Below are positions 49,833 through 58,604 of a stretch of DNA of 64,000 nt, one piece after another. Every line of letters begins with the position of its first letter. Positions within the stretch are counted from its first letter, which is position 1. Position numbers and translations under genes: made by a program. Source of the stretch: an uncultured Clostridia bacterium (lineage in GTDB: Bacteria > Bacillota > Clostridia > Christensenellales > UBA1242); assembly GCA_947630745.1 (NCBI GenBank), contig CANRIT010000004.1, forward strand, positions 44,122 through 108,121. Reading direction: 5' to 3'. Under the pieces are notes generated by a model. It was given only the letters and a program-made list of their open reading frames with translations. It made no database searches and was not told where the DNA came from.

Positions 49833-50903
49833 CTATTCATCCTGCGCGGCAAGTTTGGCTTGCTGGTCGGCAACGGTTAACGCGTCAATCATTTCGTCCA
49901 AATCGCCGTTCATAAATCCGTCAATATTGTACAGACTTAGTCCAATGCGGTGGTCGGTCACTCGCCCTTGCGGGAAGTTGTAGGTGCGGATGCGTTCACT
50001 TCTGTCACCCGTGCCAACTTGACTGCGCCTGTTTTGCTTGTATTCCGCCTCTTTTTGCTGTTGATAGTAGTCATACACTTTTGAGCGCAACATAGCAAAC
50101 GCTTTTTCTTTGTTCTGGGTCTGGCTGCGTTCGTCTTGGCAACTTACCACAATGCCGGTTGGAAAGTGTGTTATGCGGATAGCGGATTCGGTTTTGTTTA
50201 TGTGCTGGCCGCCCGCGCCACTGCTTCTAAAAAGGTCTATGCGGATGTCTTTTTCATTAATTTCCACATCAGCATCTTCCATTTCAGGCAGAATTGCAAC
50301 GGTTACGGTTGAAGTATGCACTCGACCTTGCGCCTCGGTTTCTGGCACGCGCTGAACGCGATGCACGCCCGATTCAAATTTAAATCGGCTGTACGCGTTT
50401 TTGCCCGTGATAAGCGCTTGCACTTCTTTTACCCCGCCAAGTTCGGTCTCTTCAATATTAAGCACTTCAAGTTTGTAACGATGGCTGTCGCAATACATTT
50501 GATACATCCTTAAAAGGCTGTGGGCAAAAAGCGCGCTTTCTTCCCCGCCTGCCCCGCCGCGGATTTCCAAAATAACGTTTTTGCTGTCGTTTTCGTCCTT
50601 TGGCAAAAGCAAAATTTTAAGATCTTCTTCGCTTTTTGTAAGCTTTTCTTTAAGGCTTTGTTCTTCTTCTTTAAGCATTTCCTTCATGTCCGCATCTTGT
50701 TCGGTCAACAGCGCGCTTGTGGTCTGTTCAAGCTCAGATTTAAGATGTTGATAGTTTGAAAACTCGTCCATAAGCGGAGTTAAATTTGAATGCTCTTTAA
50801 CCTTTGCTTGCCAAGTTTTTGTGTCGGCAATAATGTCTGGGTTGGCAATTTCGCTTGTAAGCTTATCATACTTTTCCTTTATAAGGTTTAATTTTTCAAT
50901 CAT
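49833..50903 (-). CDS. prfA: Peptide chain release factor 1
   Basis: EIRGGAGGEESALFA, FRSSGAGGQHINKTESAIRITHFPTGIVV, start reset to MIEKLNLI. Confidence 0.97.
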   Translation of the reverse strand: MIEKLNLIKEKYDKLTSEIANPDIIADTKTWQAKVKEHSNLTPLMDEFSNYQHLKSELEQTTSALLTEQDADMKEMLKEEEQSLKEKLTKSEEDLKILLLPKDENDSKNVILEIRGGAGGEESALFAHSLLRMYQMYCDSHRYKLEVLNIEETELGGVKEVQALITGKNAYSRFKFESGVHRVQRVPETEAQGRVHTSTVTVAILPEMEDADVEINEKDIRIDLFRSSGAGGQHINKTESAIRITHFPTGIVVSCQDERSQTQNKEKAFAMLRSKVYDYYQQQKEAEYKQNRRSQVGTGDRSERIRTYNFPQGRVTDHRIGLSLYNIDGFMNGDLDEMIDALTVADQQAKLAAQDE

Positions 50904-50919
50904 AAAATCTCCTTTTGCG

Positions 50920-51732
50920 TTAAATTTTAAAAACCATAACTCGGTCATTCCCGCCCAAATCTTTTACACATTCAATAAAGGTGTAATCGCTAAAAATTTG
51001 CTTTACTTGTTGCTGCTGATTAAAGCCAATTTCAAGCAAAACATACCCGTTTTTGTTTAGGTGCGATTTGGCGTTTTGGGCAATAATTTTGTAAAATTTA
51101 AGCCCATCTAAGCCACCGTCTAGTGCTTTCATTGGGTCAAAATTTTTTACTTCGTCGTCCAATAGGGCAATATCCTTTGTGGGAATATATGGCGGATTGG
51201 ACACAATCAAATCAAATTTTTGGTGAATGTTTTTAAACATGTCGCTTAAAACAAAATTTACTTTTGCCATGTTTGTTTGCGCGTTTTGCTTGGCAATTTT
51301 AATTGCCCGCGCGCTTACATCGGTGGCCGTGGTTTTTATGTTTGTGCGCTTGTTTATTGCCACCGCCAAGCAGCCCGAGCCAGTGCATAAGTCAAGCATG
51401 GTTTTAAGTTGTTTTTTGTTTATTATTTCAGCCGCTTTTCCCACTAAAACTTCACTGTCTTGACGCGGGGACAGCACACTTTTATTAACCTTAAAATTGA
51501 GCCCACAAAAGTATGCTTTTTTAAAGATTTTATCAACCGGCATTTTGTTTAGCCGCAACGATACCGCACGCATAATTTTTTTGTGCTGATTTTCGCTTAT
51601 TTCGTCAACAAAAACCAAGTTTGTGCGGGAAACATTAAGCGATTCTGCAATAATAAAATCCACATCGCAAACGTCCACATTAGACAGTTTAAATTGCTGT
51701 TTTAATTGGGTTTTAAGTTGTTGTAATTTCAT
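50920..51732 (-). CDS. prmC: Release factor glutamine methyltransferase
   Basis: LDLCTGSGCLAVAI, LIVSNPPYIPTKD; start reset to MKLQQLK. Confidence 0.95.
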   Translation of the reverse strand: MKLQQLKTQLKQQFKLSNVDVCDVDFIIAESLNVSRTNLVFVDEISENQHKKIMRAVSLRLNKMPVDKIFKKAYFCGLNFKVNKSVLSPRQDSEVLVGKAAEIINKKQLKTMLDLCTGSGCLAVAINKRTNIKTTATDVSARAIKIAKQNAQTNMAKVNFVLSDMFKNIHQKFDLIVSNPPYIPTKDIALLDDEVKNFDPMKALDGGLDGLKFYKIIAQNAKSHLNKNGYVLLEIGFNQQQQVKQIFSDYTFIECVKDLGGNDRVMVFKI

Positions 51733-51798
51733 ACCCCACCTTAACAAAATAAAAAAATGTGCCTCTTTTGCGCGTGCGAAAAAAGACACATAAATTTG

Positions 51799-52020
51799 CT
51801 ATTTATTAATTTTAAATTTTTTCTTAAACTTGTCTACTCTACCTTCTGTGTCCACCAATTTTTGCTCACCAGTAAAGAAAGGATGACATTTGTTGCAAAC
51901 TTCAAGTTTGATTATATCGCCCTCTTTAACGCCAGCCTTTGCAGTGCCGCCAGTAAAACTTTCGCCACATGCGCATTGGAAGGTAACTTTAACATATTTT
52001 GGTTGAATGTCTTGTTTCAC
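51799..52020 (-). CDS. rpmE: 50S ribosomal protein L31
   Basis: MKQDIQPKYVKVTFQCACGESF...LEVCNKCHPFFTGEQKLVDTEGRVDKF. Confidence 0.97.
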   Translation of the reverse strand: MKQDIQPKYVKVTFQCACGESFTGGTAKAGVKEGDIIKLEVCNKCHPFFTGEQKLVDTEGRVDKFKKKFKINK

Positions 52021-52072
52021 AGTAACTCCTTTTAATTATATCGCTGATACAATTTAAATAATGCTATTTTGT

Positions 52073-52101
52073 ATTTTAGCACATAAAAAACAATTTGTCA
52101 A
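52073..52101 (-). promoter_or_regulatory. Promoter of rpmE-prmC-prfA
   Basis: TTGACA-N17-TAAAAT on minus strand. Confidence 0.75.
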
Positions 52102-52137
52102 CACTTTTTAAATAATTTAATCAATATTTTTGTTGCG

Positions 52138-53409
52138 TTAAAGTTTGCTTTTAATGGATTTTAATTTGTAAGCCAATTTGTCGACATCGCCCGCACCCAC
52201 AAAAGCCAGCGCATCATAGTTGTTAAAATGCTTTAAAACAGACTTCAAATTTGTGCAATAATGCAGATTTTTTAGCATGTCTGTTGGCTGAATTGAAGAT
52301 TTAAGTTGGCAAAAAAGTTGGTATGCACTTAGCCCCGCATCTTTCTTTTCCCGCGCGGGATATTCCTTATAAATAATTAGGTTTGGCACATTTTTTAGCA
52401 CGCGAACAAAGTCGTTTAAAAAGGTTTTGGTGCGCGAATAGGTGTGCGGCTGAAAAACAATTAGGCTGTTTTGGTGTTCGCTTAAAAAAGTGGAGGCAAA
52501 CGCGCCAATTTCGGTTGGGTGATGCGCGTAATCGATGTAAACATTTGCGCCCGCGTAGTCGGTTATAAATTGATACCGCCTATTCACCCCAACAAAACTG
52601 TTTATCGCCTTTACAATAACAATTGGGCTTATCCCCAAATTTTGGCAGACGCAAAACGCTAAGCAAATATTCTTTTTGTTGTAGTCGCCCAACAATTTTG
52701 GTTTTAGATTGGTTAAGTTTAGCGGCTTTGCTTGAATTACCCCGTTAATTTTAAGCAAAAACTGGTTGGATTTGTCATCCCCAACAAAGCGCATTTTCCC
52801 CCGCTTTAAAAAAGTGGAAAACGCCGCACGCAGACTAAACATGTTTTTGTAACAATCCATATGCTCAGCTTCCACATTTGTAACCACACAAACATGCGGA
52901 TTAAGCGACAAAAAACTTTTGTTATATTCGCACGCTTCAACCACCAAAAAATCATCGCCAAAATTAAAGCGCGCATTTTTAACATCCGCGCCTATGTGGC
53001 AAGACACTTTTTTGCCAGCAACTTGCAAGATTTGGTAGATTAAACTTGCCGTGGTGCTTTTGCCATGCGTGCCAGCAACTGCAATAACAGTTTTAAATTT
53101 TGTTGCAAAATATTGAAGCGCCTGTGCGCGGTCAATACACAAAACATTTTGTTTTTTAAGCGCGCATAAATATCGGTTATTTGGCTTTATTGCGCCCGAA
53201 TATATGCAAAAATCTACATTTAAAAATGATTTTTCAAATTTTTTGCTGAAAATCATCCCCTTTGTCACACAAAGTTGGGTGTATTTGTTTGGCTTTATAT
53301 CATACCCGTACACCCTTATTCCGCGTCCAATTAGCGCAAGGGCAAATTGGTGCATGCTTATACCCCCCACCCCTAAAAGCAGCGCGGATTTACAATTTAA
53401 AAATTCCAT
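52138..53409 (-). CDS. murC: UDP-N-acetylmuramate--L-alanine ligase
   Basis: LLGVGGISMHQFALAL, VAGTHGKSTTASLI, DYAHHPTEIGAF, FQPHTYSRTKTFLNDF. Confidence 0.95.
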   Translation of the reverse strand: MEFLNCKSALLLGVGGISMHQFALALIGRGIRVYGYDIKPNKYTQLCVTKGMIFSKKFEKSFLNVDFCIYSGAIKPNNRYLCALKKQNVLCIDRAQALQYFATKFKTVIAVAGTHGKSTTASLIYQILQVAGKKVSCHIGADVKNARFNFGDDFLVVEACEYNKSFLSLNPHVCVVTNVEAEHMDCYKNMFSLRAAFSTFLKRGKMRFVGDDKSNQFLLKINGVIQAKPLNLTNLKPKLLGDYNKKNICLAFCVCQNLGISPIVIVKAINSFVGVNRRYQFITDYAGANVYIDYAHHPTEIGAFASTFLSEHQNSLIVFQPHTYSRTKTFLNDFVRVLKNVPNLIIYKEYPAREKKDAGLSAYQLFCQLKSSIQPTDMLKNLHYCTNLKSVLKHFNNYDALAFVGAGDVDKLAYKLKSIKSKL

Positions 53410-53478
53410 AACAATATTTATGTTTAAACTTGTGTTTTTGTTAGGTTAAAAAATCAAACAAAAAAAATCATAGCAAAA

Positions 53479-53970
53479 CTATGATTTTAAAACCACTTCT
53501 GGATTGGTGTGGTCGCCATACTTCTCAATAAACTTGTCCTTAACCGTTGCCCACAGCGCATTGTCAATGCCAGGATAGTCGGCAACGAGTCGGTTTAACT
53601 CAGCATCCATGTGGTCAAGGTTAAGTGCGCATTTGTCGTCCATGTTAATATATCCGCCAATTTGATAGCTTTTTCCGCCCACTTCAAGTTGAATGGTTTT
53701 TGTTTTGAAATACGAAGTTATTGGCGACATTTTGCAGTCAATTTTGCGCCTTTTAAAAAAGTTGGCAATCTTTAACATAAGCGTTTTTTTGTCCACATAA
53801 AAATAGTCATCGTCATGATAATAATCTTGCAGCGAAGGGTACAACATTGCGTACAAATCGTCAATTTCGTCTTGCACCGCGCGGTTTATGTGCTTGCCTT
53901 CCGCTTGCTGGTACAACTTGTTTATTCTGTCAGTTATCTTTCTAAATTCATTAAATTTCATATTTTCCAC
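53479..53970 (-). CDS. Hypothetical protein
   Basis: 163 aa; architecture similar to adjacent 54007-54465. Confidence 0.6.
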   Translation of the reverse strand: MENMKFNEFRKITDRINKLYQQAEGKHINRAVQDEIDDLYAMLYPSLQDYYHDDDYFYVDKKTLMLKIANFFKRRKIDCKMSPITSYFKTKTIQLEVGGKSYQIGGYINMDDKCALNLDHMDAELNRLVADYPGIDNALWATVKDKFIEKYGDHTNPEVVLKS

Positions 53971-54006
53971 CTTTTAATGGCAATTTTGCCAAAAATTATA
54001 ATTTAA

Positions 54007-54465
54007 TTATAATTTATATTGCAAATCGCTTTCCAACTCCGCCTTTGAAAAATTTTGTTCAATAATTTCCCACAAAATGTCGTAAACTTGCGGATAGCGT
54101 TGCATAAGGCACATCAGCCCGCCAGTTAAATGAGTAAGCGGAATGAAAATTGTGTTGTTTTCGTCGTCATAGCCGTCAATAAAATATGTTGAATTGTCGC
54201 CCGCAATAATTATGCTGTTGTTGGATTTTTCAATTCTGCGATCGATGTATTGGCTATCAAAATAATTTTGCAATCTTTCAATCAAATCCGCGCAATCAAA
54301 CACAAAATAATCACGCAGCGAACGCCTGCTGATTTGTTTTGACAATTCCGCAGTTAAATCGCCCACTTTATCTTCCAGTCCCTTGTCCAAAACGGGTTGC
54401 ACATCAAGTTGTGCGTTAAGCGAACATATACGTTCAACATAGTCTTTAAAAAGTTTAAATTCCAT
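54007..54465 (-). CDS. Hypothetical protein, possible paralogue of 53479-53970
   Basis: 152 aa; TTGACA-N17-TATAAT-type promoter just upstream. Confidence 0.6.
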   Translation of the reverse strand: MEFKLFKDYVERICSLNAQLDVQPVLDKGLEDKVGDLTAELSKQISRRSLRDYFVFDCADLIERLQNYFDSQYIDRRIEKSNNSIIIAGDNSTYFIDGYDDENNTIFIPLTHLTGGLMCLMQRYPQVYDILWEIIEQNFSKAELESDLQYKL

Positions 54466-54656
54466 CTTTGCTCCAACTAATATTATATTTTTCTAAAACA
54501 AATTTGTCAACTAATTGTTTAACTAATGGTAAAATTTTTGGCGCGCGGCAAGATAAAATAATTTTGCAAAACTATGTGTTTTTGTTTGATTTTTTAGTTT
54601 TTTGTGGTATAATTATTATAACTACTAGGTAGTTTAAAAGGGAAGGAGTACAACAC

Positions 54657-54935
54657 ATGTTTGACATTACAGACATCAGGGTTAGATTGGTTTCTAACGA
54701 AGGCAATTTAAAAGCTTTTGCATCTTTCACTATTGACGGCGTTTTTGTAGTGCATGATGTAAGGATTATTGAAGGTGCCAACGGCTGTTTCGTATCCATG
54801 CCTTCAAAGCGCACCCCTAATGGTGAATTTAGGGATATTGTTCACCCTATTGACACAAAAACTAGGGAACAAATCACAACCGCTTTGGTTGCAGCTTACG
54901 AAAAAGAAAAGGCTAATCCACAACAACAGCAATAG
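54657..54935 (+). CDS. spoVG: SpoVG-family regulator
   Basis: [62 protein letters not shown]. Confidence 0.95.
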   Translation: MFDITDIRVRLVSNEGNLKAFASFTIDGVFVVHDVRIIEGANGCFVSMPSKRTPNGEFRDIVHPIDTKTREQITTALVAAYEKEKANPQQQQ

Positions 54936-54951
54936 GTTAAACTGACCTATT

Positions 54952-54978
54952 AGATGCACATCAAGTGCATCTTTTTTG
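54952..54978 (+). terminator. Terminator after spoVG
   Basis: GATGCAC-ATCAA-GTGCATC then T6. Confidence 0.75.
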
Positions 54979-54990
54979 TTCACGCGCATA

Positions 54991-55022
54991 AAAAAATTCA
55001 CAGGCTAAGCTGTGAATTTTTT
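54991..55022 (-). terminator. Terminator of the GLUG-like surface protein gene
   Basis: TTCACAG-CTTAGC-CTGTGAA stem flanked by A/T runs. Confidence 0.7.
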
Positions 55023-55026
55023 GTTA

Positions 55027-58000
55027 TTAGATATTCTTTAAGAAAGTTAACTGAATGCCTGCGTTTGGTACTTCTTGCCAAATAGTATCTGCCGATGCAC
55101 TTAAATTGAATTGAAGTGTATAGTCATATCCGTTGTTGGATGAAAATGCAGACTTGCTCTTTGTATTGTCTTTAGTTAATTCAACATGGAAGTTGCCCTT
55201 GAAATTTTCAGAATTAGCAAAATCGTCATTAGATAAGGTTTGCACAAAATTAATGCCTGTGCTAGTTGCACCATGTCCTGGATTAAAATCCCACGCTGCT
55301 CCAATATACATACATTTAGTTATAGCCTTACCAGACTCAGATGCTTTACCAATGTTTATAACTACATTAGTCATTTTACCAACATTGGTGCCCGGATCGC
55401 CGAAAATATTGTTGGTTTCCTTATATCCGGTTGATGCTGCAGACCCATCTTCCACTCCGTCATCAGCTGAGAATCTGTATGCAGTTTCGCGATAGATAAC
55501 ACCTTTACAATTTGCATCAATTGAACTATTTACAGTTACACAATCAATAGTGCCATTGCTTTCAAAATCCATAACTAACAATGAAGTTCTGGTGGTATCT
55601 GCATAACCTTTCAAATTGCTTACCAATTGCACATTTTTAATTGTGCCAAAGTTTGCGTAAATTGCCATGCCTGCAACATACTTTTTACCAGCAATAGTGT
55701 TGTTACCAACATAAACTTGGTCAAATGTAGCGGATGTGTTCATCATTTGATAAACGATACCAGATGCCAAATTACCATAGATGTTTGCTTTTACAGTTAC
55801 TTGACTGACTGTTGAATTTTCTTGTGCGTATACAACAGAACCAGCAACTATGTGATTATTGTCAACTTGGCTGTTTGCTTCTTCACCCAAGTTACCTTGT
55901 TCAAGATAAACTTGTGAAATTTTGCCATAGTTGTTAACTGCCATACCAGCAACATTAATAGTGTGTGTGCTGCTATTTGGGAATTTAACTTCTGCATTCA
56001 ATTTGATGTTAGAGATTGTGCCGTTGTTGTCTGCTGTGATTGCTGAAATATTGCTGTTTCCGCCAACCGATGCAACATTTAATGTTACTGCAAGGTTGTT
56101 ATCGTCTGCACCCAAAATTTCTTTTGTGTTAGATGCTGCCACACCACCGATGTTTGCAGCGGCTGTGGTGTTGATTGTTGCAGTTACGCTGTTGCCGTTG
56201 ATGCTGATTGAAGTGTTTTGGCTGTTTGCAACCAAACCACCAAAGTTTTGGATTGCAGAACTCTTAATGTTAAGCCCTTCAACCGAGCAGTTAGAAATTG
56301 TACTATCAGTTGCCTTGCCGACCAAACCACCAAATGTGGTAGTTGATTCGCCAATGGTCAATTCGTTAGAATATTTAACAGTTACATTAGAAATTGAAGT
56401 GTTGTCTGCAATTGTGTTTGCAACCGCACCATATGTGTCGCCCTCAGTAGGCGCTTCACTAACTTCTACTATGATGTTAGAGATTGAAGAATTTTTAACA
56501 TCTTTAAACAAACCATTTTTAACTTTTATAACTGGAAGGTTGCCTTCCGCGTCTGCCTCACCAATTAATGTTCTGTTTGTAAAGTCGTATTGTTCACTTA
56601 ATTCATAACCAGCTTCGTTGTGTTTTAAAGTTATATTTTGGTCACCTTTATTTGTTGATTTTAATGCTGTATCCAAGTCGCTACCATCAGAGTTAACTTC
56701 ACGAGGTGTTCTAGCACCAGCAAAGTATGCCATATCTGGACTGATTGTATTGTCTGCAGAAATGCCATTTTCCAATTTTAATGATGGAGTTTCGTTTGTG
56801 AAATCCCACAAATTTGCTTGCCAAGGAACGTCATTATACAATTTGTATTGTTTATCTTCTGGCAAGTTATTTACATAGTTAGGTTTTGAAGAACCAGCCG
56901 CCTGAGTTAATGCTTGATATAAGTCACTTGCACCGTCAGTATTTTTAATCAAACTTTGGTCTTGACCATTTTTTGCGTAGTTACCAACCAAGTAAGAATA
57001 TGGTTCGCTGTTGTCTTTTGAAATTTTAACTGTTCCATTATCGGTCAATTTACCAAGGAATGAACCCATGTCATTAGAAGTTACACCAGTTGCGTAGCTC
57101 TGTTGAATTGTGCCGTTGTTTTTAAATTCTTCAGTGGTGCTTGAGCCAGATTCGTAGCTCTTTTCAACAATAAATTCGCCAACCAAGCCACCAGCATTGC
57201 CGTTGCCAGGAATAACAACGTCTTTTGCGTAACTTGCTTTGATGTCTGCCTTATCGTTAACGCCAACCAAGCCGCCAACTGTTTTGCTATCAACTGCCAA
57301 AGTTGAAGTTGCATCGTTAACTTTGATGTTTGCGCTGTCAGTGTAAGAAACTGCAATCAACGCGTCATCCGAAATTGTGCCAGCCAAACCACCAGTTACA
57401 CCAGTTGCGTTGGTGTTGGTTATGTCTGCTTGTTTAATTTGCACACCAGAAATAACTGCGTTGTTGCTTATTGTGCCAGCAAGCGCACCAGCGTTTGAGA
57501 AACTACCATTGATAACTGGTTGATAGATTGTTAAATTAGAAACGGTTGCCTCGCCACCAATTGCTTTGAACAAACCAGCATTTGTGTCGGTGCCAGTGAT
57601 TTTTAAACCACTGATTGTTTTGCCGTTACCATCAAAGTTGCCCACATATTTTGGCAAACCAGTAAATCCGTCACCCAAAGTGATGTTGTTTAAAAGGACA
57701 GCGTCTTTGTTGACATCTTTATTATCATTGGTGTTAAGGTATTTGTTTAACTCGTCTGCTGTGCGGATGAAGTAAGGCGCATCAACGCCGTTGCCGACAG
57801 TAAGGTCTACGTTAAATTCTTTATACTTTTTGTTTGTGGTGGTGATTGTAAAGATATATTGCCCACCCTTAACTGCGGTGTATGTATCAGCTTTGGCATC
57901 GTACACAATATAATCGCCATCGGTTACATCTGTTTTTTTGCCATTTTCAACTTTATACACCTTGTAACCATATTTGGTTTTGCGATGTTGTTTGGTTACA

Positions 58001-58176
58001 GTAAGCCCAAGACCAGTATAGTCTTTAGCGCGAAGAGAGAAAGTGCCCCCTTCGTTTATTTGCAAAGATGATTTAGAAAGCGTAATAGTTTCATCATTGC
58101 GCAAGAAATAGTAAGTTGTTACGCCAAAGCATACAACAACCACTATTGCAACTAGGAAAATCAAAAACTTTTTCAT
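55027..58176 (-). CDS. Large GLUG-motif-like surface/exported protein
   Basis: N-terminal signal/TM MKKFLIFLVAIVVVVCFGVTTYYF; repeated VGGLVGVND, AGGLVGEF, FGGLVGKATDSTISNCSV beta-helix-like units. Confidence 0.75.
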   Translation of the reverse strand: MKKFLIFLVAIVVVVCFGVTTYYFLRNDETITLSKSSLQINEGGTFSLRAKDYTGLGLTVTKQHRKTKYGYKVYKVENGKKTDVTDGDYIVYDAKADTYTAVKGGQYIFTITTTNKKYKEFNVDLTVGNGVDAPYFIRTADELNKYLNTNDNKDVNKDAVLLNNITLGDGFTGLPKYVGNFDGNGKTISGLKITGTDTNAGLFKAIGGEATVSNLTIYQPVINGSFSNAGALAGTISNNAVISGVQIKQADITNTNATGVTGGLAGTISDDALIAVSYTDSANIKVNDATSTLAVDSKTVGGLVGVNDKADIKASYAKDVVIPGNGNAGGLVGEFIVEKSYESGSSTTEEFKNNGTIQQSYATGVTSNDMGSFLGKLTDNGTVKISKDNSEPYSYLVGNYAKNGQDQSLIKNTDGASDLYQALTQAAGSSKPNYVNNLPEDKQYKLYNDVPWQANLWDFTNETPSLKLENGISADNTISPDMAYFAGARTPREVNSDGSDLDTALKSTNKGDQNITLKHNEAGYELSEQYDFTNRTLIGEADAEGNLPVIKVKNGLFKDVKNSSISNIIVEVSEAPTEGDTYGAVANTIADNTSISNVTVKYSNELTIGESTTTFGGLVGKATDSTISNCSVEGLNIKSSAIQNFGGLVANSQNTSISINGNSVTATINTTAAANIGGVAASNTKEILGADDNNLAVTLNVASVGGNSNISAITADNNGTISNIKLNAEVKFPNSSTHTINVAGMAVNNYGKISQVYLEQGNLGEEANSQVDNNHIVAGSVVYAQENSTVSQVTVKANIYGNLASGIVYQMMNTSATFDQVYVGNNTIAGKKYVAGMAIYANFGTIKNVQLVSNLKGYADTTRTSLLVMDFESNGTIDCVTVNSSIDANCKGVIYRETAYRFSADDGVEDGSAASTGYKETNNIFGDPGTNVGKMTNVVINIGKASESGKAITKCMYIGAAWDFNPGHGATSTGINFVQTLSNDDFANSENFKGNFHVELTKDNTKSKSAFSSNNGYDYTLQFNLSASADTIWQEVPNAGIQLTFLKNI

Positions 58177-58604
58177 AATTATCTCCCCTTTATACAATGC
58201 TATTATAACCCATTTTGAATTTTTGTCAATAGTGTTTTTTAAATTTTTTTAAAAAATTTGATTATTTTGCCCGAAAATTTTAAAAATTTTGTTAAAAATG
58301 ATGAAATTTTTGAATTTTTTGCAAAATTTTTGCCAAAATTGACAAAATTTGTAAGTTTTAACAACAATTTAAATTTTTATACACTTATTTTTGCGCGCCA
58401 AATTTTGCTTTTAAAAACCACCTTTTGCCGCCCAAATTTGCCATGTACGCGCTTAAACCGCGCCTTTATATATAAGGTATTTTATATAATAAGTATATAT
58501 TATATATATTAGCGCGCATTTTGCAATTTGTCAATTGTTTGCAAGATTTTTAAATATGTTGTTTGTTAGTTGCAAAAAAAATTTTAATTTTGTATAATTC
58601 TTTT

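Noticed and set aside
55931-56608. 225-aa plus-strand ORF
   Set aside because: Antisense within the GLUG-like gene; hydrophobic composition is a by-product of the repeat.
58440-58530. TATATA-rich tract upstream of recD2 as a special element
   Set aside because: Simple AT repeats near a promoter in an AT-rich genome; no clear dyad beyond low complexity.
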